Assembly: GCA_019425045.1 (NCBI GenBank)
Contig: JAHYYI010000021.1
Location: 1-33,369, forward strand
DNA: 33,369 nucleotides
DNA from: Collinsella sp.
GTDB lineage: Bacteria > Actinomycetota > Coriobacteriia > Coriobacteriales > Coriobacteriaceae
Reading direction: 5' to 3'
Positions 22,571-28,422 of the stretch are shown one piece after another. The notes beneath the pieces were generated by a model, which worked only from the letters and a program-made list of their open reading frames with translations, ran no database searches and was not told the DNA's origin. A program made the position numbers and the translations under genes. Position 1 is the stretch's first letter, and each line of letters begins with the position of its first letter.

Positions 22571-23255
22571 GATAATAGTCCAGCTTCTTTTCGGCGGCGC
22601 CCAGCAGCATCTCGACCACAAAGTTAAAGACCCAGTAAATCAGCGCCGCGATCGCAAACGGCACCATACTCACTTGCGAGGCAACCAGCGCCTTGGCCGT
22701 CGAGAACATCTCCCCCACACCGATGGCAAACGCCAGCGATGTGTCCTTGACCAGCGTGATGATCTCGTTGCCCATCGCCGGCAAAATGCGTTTGGCAACT
22801 TGCGGCATCACGATGTACAAAAATGTCTGCAGACGCGAGTAGCCCAGCACCTCGGCGGCCTCATATTGACCACGCGGAATCGACTGCAGGCCCGAGCGAT
22901 AGATCTCGGCAAAGTAGCCGGCGTAGTTGATGATGAACGCCACAACGCACGCCGTCCACTTGGAATCGGGCGTGAGCGAGATGCCGAACACGTAGTACGG
23001 GGCGAAGTAGATGGCAAACATCTGTAGCATGAGCGGCGTGCCGCGCATGACCGAAATATAGATGCGCGCGATCCAGCGAAGCGGCGCAATTTTGCTCATG
23101 CGCATAAACGCCACGGGAATTCCCAGCGGAATCGACCCGAGCAACGTCAGCACAAACAGCTGCAAGCTGACCAAGAATCCCTGGCCAAGCATCTGCATCA
23201 TGACCTGAATAGACAACCCAAGCTCTCTTTCACAGTAACGGAACAGCGAACCCAA
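22563..23255 (-). CDS. Polar amino-acid ABC transporter, permease
   Basis: This roughly 230-residue permease is of the HisM/GlnP type, with about five membrane helices. The ABC-coupling EAA-like loop is present as YEAAEVLGYSRLQTFLYIVMPQVAKRILPAMGNE, and VTLLGSIPLGIP-like sequence opens helix one. The start is uncertain: TTG 23255 gives SLFRYCERELGLSIQV, which looks like family sequence, but has no ribosome site; TTG 23216 has GAGAG six bases upstream, and ATG 23201 or 23198 are also possible. It follows the lipoprotein gene after a 111-base gap almost filled by the inverted repeat at 23262. That hairpin may lower permease expression relative to the binding protein. Its 3' end overlaps the ATPase gene. 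Confidence 0.9.
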   Translation of the reverse strand: MGSLFRYCERELGLSIQVMMQMLGQGFLVSLQLFVLTLLGSIPLGIPVAFMRMSKIAPLRWIARIYISVMRGTPLMLQMFAIYFAPYYVFGISLTPDSKWTACVVAFIINYAGYFAEIYRSGLQSIPRGQYEAAEVLGYSRLQTFLYIVMPQVAKRILPAMGNEIITLVKDTSLAFAIGVGEMFSTAKALVASQVSMVPFAIAALIYWVFNFVVEMLLGAAEKKLDYYHD

Positions 23256-23261
23256 TGCTAA

Positions 23262-23368
23262 AGCGGGTTTTCCAGGTGCCCGAGTTTGCCGTGAAAGAGG
23301 AGCGCCGCGTACTAAATGTACGCAAGCGACGGTTTGAACGGCAAAATCGGGTGCCTGGGAAAGCCGCT
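23262..23368. repeat. 107-bp imperfect inverted repeat inside the ABC operon
   Basis: Arms at 23262-23292 and 23338-23368 are 31 bases long and match at 26 positions; most differences become G-U pairs in RNA. The centre holds a perfect GCGTAC / GTACGC hairpin around TAAAT (23307-23323). The element fills the gap between the binding-protein gene and the permease gene and overlaps the TAG stop codon of the former by two bases. Its plan (long arms around an inner hairpin) resembles the element at 24321. Confidence 0.7.
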
Positions 23369-24227
23369 ATTTGAGCACCCAGTTGTCGAAGGAAAGACCG
23401 TAGCTCGCATACTTATCGCACAGGTCCTTGACCGTGCCGTCCTCGTAGAGCGCCTTGAGCGACTCGGTCACGGCATCGGCGGACTTGGTGTCGCCCTTCT
23501 TAAAGCCGACGGCGTAGTGCTCGCTGGACAGCGGCTTGTCGAGCTGCGTATAGGCATCGGGCTTGGCGGCAAGCTGATACTGGGCAATCGAAAGGTCGCA
23601 AGCCACGGCATCGACCGCGCCGCTCTCGAGCTGCATAAAGGCCGTGTTGTACTCGCCGATGGTATCGAGCGTGGCAAACGTCGCGGCCAGATCCTTCTGG
23701 TCGCCCTCGAGCACATCCTGCGCAGCGGAATCGGTCTGAGTGATCACGGTCTTGCCAGCGAGATCGTCCCAGCTCTTGATACCCGCGTCCTTCTTGACCA
23801 CGAGCACTTGCTCGTTGAGCATGTACGGCTCGGAGAACGTGTAGCCGTCCTCACGGCCCTCCATGGTAAAGCCGTTCCAGATGCAGTTGATGGCGCCGGA
23901 GTTGAGCAGCGTGTCCTTGGCATCCCAATCGATGGCCTCGTAATCGACATCCCAGCCCTGCTTATCGGCAGCGGCCTTAGCCAGATCGAGGTCAAAACCG
24001 GTGTACTCGCCATCGTCGCCCACAAAGCCGTACGGAGGGTAGGACTTGTCAAAGCCCACGACGAGTTTCTTGGACTCCGCAGCGCCCTTCACGTCCTTGG
24101 CCGCAGCAGAGCCCGCAGCGGAGCCCTTGCCGGCACCACCGCCGCAGCCGACAAGACCAAGGCCGAGCACCGTGGCGAGCGAGCCGGCTAGACCAACAAA
24201 CTGACGACGAGACATATCGGTATTCAT
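23367..24227 (-). CDS. Polar amino-acid ABC transporter, substrate-binding lipoprotein
   Basis: This 286-residue protein is a family 3 solute-binding lipoprotein. The signal peptide has a twin-arginine-like MSRRQFVGLAG (5-15) and a lipobox LVGC with C28 as the lipidated cysteine, followed by a Gly/Ser/Ala linker. The mature part shows the family segments KLVVGFDKSYPPYGFVGDDGEYTGFDLDLAKA, DWDAKDTLLNSGAINCIWNGF and a C-terminal KALYEDGTVKDLCDKY. It captures an amino acid outside the membrane and passes it to the permease. ATG 24227 follows GGGGGA with good spacing. The gene is first in its operon, with a near-consensus promoter at 24284 and a palindromic motif at 24248 shared with ilvE and the aminotransferase at 27062. 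Confidence 0.94.
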   Translation of the reverse strand: MNTDMSRRQFVGLAGSLATVLGLGLVGCGGGAGKGSAAGSAAAKDVKGAAESKKLVVGFDKSYPPYGFVGDDGEYTGFDLDLAKAAADKQGWDVDYEAIDWDAKDTLLNSGAINCIWNGFTMEGREDGYTFSEPYMLNEQVLVVKKDAGIKSWDDLAGKTVITQTDSAAQDVLEGDQKDLAATFATLDTIGEYNTAFMQLESGAVDAVACDLSIAQYQLAAKPDAYTQLDKPLSSEHYAVGFKKGDTKSADAVTESLKALYEDGTVKDLCDKYASYGLSFDNWVLK

Positions 24228-24245
24228 GGTATTCCCCCTTGATGG

Positions 24246-24265
24246 CACTTTAGTTAAGTAAAGTG
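24246..24265 (-). promoter_or_regulatory. Shared palindromic motif before the ABC binding-protein gene
   Basis: CACTTTAGTTAAGTAAAGTG has 7-bp arms (CACTTTA, TAAAGTG) and is a palindrome except at one base pair. It lies between the predicted transcription start and the ATG. A second half-site, CACTTTAGTGA (24290-24300), fills the promoter spacer. Binding at both would block transcription. Confidence 0.5.
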
Positions 24266-24283
24266 AGTCATGTAACGTTCAGA

Positions 24284-24312
24284 ATCATACACTTTAGTGA
24301 GATGGAGTACAA
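24284..24312 (-). promoter_or_regulatory. Promoter of the amino-acid ABC operon
   Basis: TTGTAC (24307-24312) and TATGAT (24284-24289) are 17 bases apart on the minus strand. Transcription would start near 24277, about 50 bases before the lipoprotein ATG. Confidence 0.6.
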
Positions 24313-24320
24313 GGGAGGGC

Positions 24321-24457
24321 TTGCCCGCCGGGTGCCGGGGCAGGGGTTAAGTTTTCTGCTCTACAGTCCTGCTCACGACGGAGAGCACATTAAGTGCTCT
24401 CCTGTTCGTGCGGAACTCGCGACAAACTTAACCCCTGCCCCGGCACCCGGCGGGCAA
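24321..24457. repeat. 137-bp perfect long inverted repeat
   Basis: Perfect 34-base arms at 24321-24354 and 24424-24457 begin TTGCCCGCCGGGTGCCGGGG and surround a 69-base centre. The centre holds a further perfect hairpin, GGAGAGCAC / GTGCTCTCC around ATTAA (24380-24402). The perfect arms suggest a recent arrival or active upkeep. It lies between the divergent promoters of the ABC operon and rlmD. It encodes nothing and looks like a small non-autonomous mobile element. The gap 24228-24566 contains only this and the promoters. Confidence 0.8.
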
Positions 24458-24521
24458 ACGTCGTTGGGCTTATCACTAACATGAAATGGGCGCTTGCATA
24501 TCGTCCGCTAGCTTTGCACGG

Positions 24522-24527
24522 TACAAT
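24522..24527 (+). promoter_or_regulatory. -10 box of rlmD
   Basis: TACAAT lies 40 bases before the rlmD ATG. No good -35 is found at 16-18 bases; TTGCAT (24494-24499) is 22 bases away. Low confidence. Confidence 0.3.
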
Positions 24528-24566
24528 GCTTTCAGATTTCAATTTGTAAATTAGTGGGGTTAATTC

Positions 24567-26015
24567 ATGGCAGAATCTCGTGCGGAGCGTAAGGCTCGTC
24601 GTGCTTTGATCGAGGCGGCTGAGGGGTCGGAGGAGAAAAAATCTTCCAAGAAATCCAAGTCGTCTCAGGATGCGAAGGGTAAGTCGGCGAAGGGCAAGGT
24701 TAAGACCAAGCGTTCTGGCTCTCGTCAGAGCGGGGATAAGGCGCCTCACGTTCGTTCCAAAGGCTCGCGCAAGGATTCGGCTCAGCCTGCGCGTAAGGCC
24801 GTGGATCCCAAGTCTCCCTGTTCGATCATGAAAGCTTGCGGTGGGTGCACGGCGCTCAATCGTCCTTATAAAAAGCAGTTGGCAGCTAAGCAGGCTGCTA
24901 TGGAGGAGCTTTTTGCTGCTCTTTGCGAGCGCGAGGGTATTAGCGTCGACCCCATTCGCGGTATGGGCGTCACCTTGGGCGACCCGGGCAAGTATCCTGC
25001 GCCGCGTGGTTTTCGTCATAAGGCTGCCACTCCCTTTGCTCCCGGTAAGGAGGGCGCTGTCCGCTGCGGCTTCTTTGAGCGCGGTTCGCACAGAATCGTT
25101 GCCGTGCCCGAATGCCCCGTCGAGGTACCGGGCGCCCGACAGATTCTTAACGGCATCGCGCGTGAAGCTGAGCGCCTGCACATTCCCGCCTTTAACGAGG
25201 ACAAGCATCTGGGCTTGCTCCGCTATGCCGTCGTCCGCTGCGGTTGGCGTACCGACCAGATTATGGTCACCCTCGTGACCGCTCAGCGCGACTTGCCGCA
25301 TGCGCAGGAGTTCTTTGAGGCTGTCGCCGCACTCGATCCGCATATCGTCACCGTTGCCCAAAACATCAACGGACGCCCCGGTAACGCCATCTTGGGTGAG
25401 GAGACTCGCATCGTCTATGGCGCCGAGTGCATGCGCGACCAGCTGCTCGGTTGCGAATTCGATATCTCCCCTACCGCGTTCTACCAGACCAACCCGCAGC
25501 AGACCGAGCTGCTCTACCAGCTCGCTATCGATGGCATGGATCTGCGCCAGGACGATGTGCTTATGGATGCCTACTGCGGCAGCGGCACCATCGGTCTTTG
25601 CGCAGCTAAAGAAGCCCAGAACAAGGGTATCGGAATCATGCTGCTCGGTGTGGAGCGCAACCCGGCGGGCATTGCCGACGCACGCCGCAATGCCGAGCTC
25701 AACGGCCTCACCCGCAGCGCTTGGTTTATGGCCGACGACGCCACCGATTACATCCTGGACGCTGCCGATAACAACGAGCGCGTTGACGTTCTCTCCATCG
25801 ACCCGCCGCGCGCCGGCTCCACACCCGAGTTCCTCGAAGCCGCCTGCGCACTTAAGCCGCGCCGCATCACCTATATCAGCTGCAACCCCGTCACCCAAGA
25901 GCGCGACCTACACCAGCTCCTCGACGGAGGTTATCGCCTGCTCAAGATCACGCCGGTCGACATGTTCCCTCATACCGACCACACCGAGACCGTCGCGGTC
26001 CTCGAGCGCCGCTAA
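24567..26015 (+). CDS. rlmD: 23S rRNA (uracil-C5)-methyltransferase, RlmD-like
   Basis: This 482-residue enzyme belongs to the RlmD/RlmCD/TrmA family of SAM-dependent RNA uracil-C5 methyltransferases. The iron-sulfur cluster cysteines are in CSIMKACGGC (C85, C91, C94) with C183 in PECPVE. The methylase core shows FYQTNPQQTELLY (305-317), the SAM motif DAYCGSGTIGL (334-344), DPPRAG (412-417) and the catalytic C439 in YISCNP. Where many relatives have an N-terminal TRAM domain, this one has about 80 lysine-rich, disordered residues (EKKSSKKSKSSQDAKGKS and similar), likely used to grip RNA. The first part of the gene uses more T-ending codons (GCT, CGT) than the rest of the window. ATG 24567 has GTGGGG upstream. 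Which uracil it modifies (747, 1939 or both) is not evident. Confidence 0.88.
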   Translation: MAESRAERKARRALIEAAEGSEEKKSSKKSKSSQDAKGKSAKGKVKTKRSGSRQSGDKAPHVRSKGSRKDSAQPARKAVDPKSPCSIMKACGGCTALNRPYKKQLAAKQAAMEELFAALCEREGISVDPIRGMGVTLGDPGKYPAPRGFRHKAATPFAPGKEGAVRCGFFERGSHRIVAVPECPVEVPGARQILNGIAREAERLHIPAFNEDKHLGLLRYAVVRCGWRTDQIMVTLVTAQRDLPHAQEFFEAVAALDPHIVTVAQNINGRPGNAILGEETRIVYGAECMRDQLLGCEFDISPTAFYQTNPQQTELLYQLAIDGMDLRQDDVLMDAYCGSGTIGLCAAKEAQNKGIGIMLLGVERNPAGIADARRNAELNGLTRSAWFMADDATDYILDAADNNERVDVLSIDPPRAGSTPEFLEAACALKPRRITYISCNPVTQERDLHQLLDGGYRLLKITPVDMFPHTDHTETVAVLERR

Positions 26016-26028
26016 TCCACCGGCACAA

Positions 26029-26061
26029 GAAAGGGGGCGGCCCGTCTGGACTGCCCCCTTC
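26029..26061. terminator. Terminator between rlmD and the PHP gene
   Basis: AAGGGGGC and GCCCCCTT pair around a GG...CC-containing loop. On the minus strand TTTCTTG follows, and on the plus strand TTCGCTT, so it probably serves both convergent genes. Confidence 0.7.
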
Positions 26062-26080
26062 GCTTGGCTTATGAACTCCG

Positions 26081-26902
26081 CTACATCCCCTTGCGCAGGT
26101 CGCACACGCCGGCTGCCGCCATCTCGCGCAGCAGCGTCTCGCGATCGCGCGTCACGATCAAATCCAACGGGAAGTGAATCTCGTCGAGCATCTTGCGCGC
26201 CTGGTCGAGCTTGCCAATGGCCATACCAATGTGTGCGTCGGTCGAGACACCGATCCCCACGCCCAGCTCGGCGCAGCGCTCGGCAATCTTGCGACACACG
26301 TTCCAATGCTCGGCATCCGTGCCATGCTCAAGACTATGGTTGTTGATCTCGATGATCTTGTGCTTGGCCTTGGCCGCCAACAGCACCTCATCGATATCGA
26401 ACGGCACGCCCGAGCGCCCCGCGTGGCCCAGCATGAATACCTTGGGGTGTTCCAAGGCATTGATATACATCTCGGTTGTCTGGGCGAGCGTCGCGCCTTC
26501 GGCAATCTGCGGATTATGCACGCTTGCCACCAAATAATCCAAATTGCGCGTCACCAAATCGAACAGCGAATGCTCACGACTATACGAATCGCCGGCGATA
26601 TCGAGCGTGACAGGAGTATCCTCGCCAAACAGGCTTCCGTCCAGCGAAACGATATCAGCCTCGGCACCACGCAGCACCAGCACGCCGCTCCAAATGCGCG
26701 GCCAGATATCCTGGTTGATAAAGAACTGGTAACTGCGCAGGTCATTGGGGCAGGCTGTAACCATAGAGCTCAGATGGTCGGCAGATCCGAGCACCTGCAG
26801 ACCACGCTCTGCCGCCCAATAGATGTTCTCCTCGATGGTTGAGTACGCATGCGCAGAGAACATCGTATGAGTATGAATATCACAAGAAAGAAGGTAGGGC
26901 AT
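26081..26902 (-). CDS. PHP-domain phosphoesterase
   Basis: This 273-residue protein is a stand-alone PHP phosphatase of the YcdX type. The metal ligands appear in order: H10 and H12 in CDIHTHTMFSAHAYST, D/H in GSADHLSSM, E in RGAEADIVS, H in VASVHNPQ, H in LGHAGRSG, and D/H in STDAHIGMA. These are the usual ligands of the trinuclear metal centre. ATG 26902 has AAGGAG five bases upstream and translation starts MPYLLSCDIHTH; an open frame to 27046 has no ribosome site and the extra residues are not family-like. It is transcribed downstream of the aminotransferase gene, with a hairpin in between. The substrate is unknown; relatives act on sugar or nucleotide phosphates. Confidence 0.9.
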   Translation of the reverse strand: MPYLLSCDIHTHTMFSAHAYSTIEENIYWAAERGLQVLGSADHLSSMVTACPNDLRSYQFFINQDIWPRIWSGVLVLRGAEADIVSLDGSLFGEDTPVTLDIAGDSYSREHSLFDLVTRNLDYLVASVHNPQIAEGATLAQTTEMYINALEHPKVFMLGHAGRSGVPFDIDEVLLAAKAKHKIIEINNHSLEHGTDAEHWNVCRKIAERCAELGVGIGVSTDAHIGMAIGKLDQARKMLDEIHFPLDLIVTRDRETLLREMAAAGVCDLRKGM

Positions 26903-27002
26903 CGGGTCTCCTTGTCCAGTATGGCCGTCGCGTATATTCATTGTACGCATAGCTTTCGGCAGTCGTAAAACTGCTTCATCCCAATCACACAACGGCATAG
27001 AC

Positions 27003-27033
27003 AACGGGGTCTGGCTTAAAACCAAACCCCGTT
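27003..27033 (-). terminator. Possible terminator of the aminotransferase gene
   Basis: AACGGGGT and ACCCCGTT pair, with inner TGG/CCA pairs, 28 bases past the aminotransferase stop codon. The minus strand continues GTCTATG without a T-run, so termination would be weak. Confidence 0.4.
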
Positions 27034-27061
27034 TCACGTAAAACATTGTAAGCAGAGCGCT

Positions 27062-28252
27062 TTACTTTCGACGATATTCGTCGGCCAGCTGCTTCCAGGC
27101 AGGCAGCGAGTTGACGATTGTCTCATAGCTCACGCAGTAGCCCAGGCGGAACCAGCCCGGCATGCCAAAGCTATCCGAAGGCACCGCGAGCAGCTCATAC
27201 TTCTTCGCGCGCTCACAGAAGGCGTTCGCATCGGGCTCCAGCGCTTTCACCCACAGGTAGAACGCGCCATCCGGCTCAACATAGGTGTAGCCGTACTCCG
27301 CCAGCGCATCGGTAAGCGCGGTGCGGTTGCGCGCATAGGCCTCAACGTCACTCGGCTCATCGATGCAATCGATGATCACGCGCTGGAAGAGCGCCGGTGC
27401 ACACACGAAGCCCAGCGTACGGGCGGCACCGGCAACGGCGGGCATTAGACGAGCTGCCTGAGGATTCGTATTGGGAACCAGGATCCACCCGACGCGCTCG
27501 CCCGGTAGCGAAAGCGACTTGGAATACGAGTAGCACACGATGGTGTGCTCGTAGATCGAGGGCACCCAAGCCCCCTCGGCACCGTACACGATCTCGCGGT
27601 ACGGCTCATCAGAGATGAGCATAATCGGATTCTCGGGATCACGCTGAGCGCTGGCCTCGCGCAGAACATTGGCCAGTCGCGTCAGCGTGTCGCGTGTATA
27701 TACGGCACCGGTCGGATTGTTGGGCGAGTCGATGATGACGGCAGCCGTCTTATCAGTAATCGCCTTGAGCACGTTGCTCACGCTCAGCTGGAACGTATCT
27801 TCATCGGCGAGCGCCTCGACACACGTACAGCCGGCATTCTCAATCCAAACGCGATACTCCGGAAAGTACGGGGCGATAACAATAACCTCATCGCCCGGGT
27901 TCGTAACGGCATTGAGCGTGCAAGTGAGCGAAGCCGCGGCACCCACCGTCATAAAGACGTCCTTGCCCTCATAGCTCGTGCCAAAGCGACGGTTGAGCGA
28001 TTCGGCGACGGCTGCTCGACATTGCGGCAAGCCCGGAGCGGGGGTGTAGCCGTGCAGCTGGTCACTCGGCAGCTCCAAGGCCTTCTTAATGGACTCAGCC
28101 ACAGCAGCGGGCGCCGGAACACTCGGGTTGCCCAGCGAGAAGTCGAATACGTTTTCCGCACCGATCTGCGCCTTGCGCTCAAGGCCATAGCTAAAGATCT
28201 CACGGATGATGGAGCTTTCCGCACCGCGAGCATACATAGTTTCGTTGATCAT
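27062..28252 (-). CDS. Class I PLP-dependent aminotransferase
   Basis: This 396-residue enzyme is a fold-type I aminotransferase of the aspartate-aminotransferase group. Landmarks are VFDFSLGNPSVPAP (35-48), YTPAPGLPQCRAAVAE (69-84), MTVGAAASLTCTL for the cofactor phosphate, IIDSPNNPTGAVY (173-185), ISDEPYREIVYG (213-224) and the PLP lysine K245 in YSYSKSLSLPGERVG. The DFSLGNPS start and SLSLPGER segment resemble putative aspartate or aromatic aminotransferases of anaerobes. ATG 28252 has AGGGG six bases upstream; an open frame to 28351 crosses the repeat at 28313 and is not coding. The shared palindromic motif lies between its -10 box and the expected -35. Its amino-acid specificity cannot be told from sequence. 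Confidence 0.92.
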   Translation of the reverse strand: MINETMYARGAESSIIREIFSYGLERKAQIGAENVFDFSLGNPSVPAPAAVAESIKKALELPSDQLHGYTPAPGLPQCRAAVAESLNRRFGTSYEGKDVFMTVGAAASLTCTLNAVTNPGDEVIVIAPYFPEYRVWIENAGCTCVEALADEDTFQLSVSNVLKAITDKTAAVIIDSPNNPTGAVYTRDTLTRLANVLREASAQRDPENPIMLISDEPYREIVYGAEGAWVPSIYEHTIVCYSYSKSLSLPGERVGWILVPNTNPQAARLMPAVAGAARTLGFVCAPALFQRVIIDCIDEPSDVEAYARNRTALTDALAEYGYTYVEPDGAFYLWVKALEPDANAFCERAKKYELLAVPSDSFGMPGWFRLGYCVSYETIVNSLPAWKQLADEYRRK

Positions 28253-28276
28253 CTGTTCCCCTTTCGCATAGGCGCT

Positions 28277-28302
28277 ATTGTACGCTTTAGCTGAGCAAAG
28301 TG
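28277..28302 (-). promoter_or_regulatory. Aminotransferase -10 box and shared palindromic motif
   Basis: TACAAT (28277-28282, minus strand) is a good -10 box 25 bases before the ATG. Two bases further upstream is CTTTAGCTGAGCAAAGTG (28285-28302), which matches the site before the ABC binding-protein gene at 15 of 18 positions. The motif covers the promoter spacer and there is no good -35, so binding would act directly on RNA polymerase. Confidence 0.5.
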
Positions 28303-28312
28303 CCGCAGCAAT

Positions 28313-28372
28313 GTTGATTGGGGACAGACTTAAATGCGTGAAAACGCTCATTTAAGTCTGTCCCCAATCAAC
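28313..28372. repeat. 60-bp perfect inverted repeat with GGGGACAG in each arm
   Basis: Perfect 24-base arms begin GTTGATTGGGGACAGACTTA (28313-28336 and 28349-28372) and surround CGTGAAAACGCT, whose CGT/ACG closes a GAAA tetraloop. It shares the GGGACAG string with the other elements but has it in both arms. It lies between the aminotransferase promoter and the ftsH terminator, and it has no T-run of its own. Confidence 0.75.
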
Positions 28373-28375
28373 AAA

Positions 28376-28411
28376 GGAAAAAGCCTCCGCAGGTTTCCCC
28401 GCGGAGGCTTT
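28376..28411 (-). terminator. Terminator of the tilS-hpt-ftsH cluster
   Basis: An 11-bp stem AAAGCCTCCGC with GCGGAGGCTTT is followed on the minus strand by TTCC after a five-T run. It lies 12 bases past the ftsH stop codon. Confidence 0.85.
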
Positions 28412-28422
28412 CGCCACAAAGA

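Noticed and set aside
24263..24484. A 73-codon frame running through the long inverted repeat
   Set aside because: It consists mainly of repeat arms read as protein and has no ribosome site; the inverted repeat explains the sequence.
28253..28351. A 33-residue N-terminal extension of the aminotransferase
   Set aside because: It would be encoded by the -10 box, the operator-like motif and part of a palindromic repeat. ATG 28252 has a good ribosome site.
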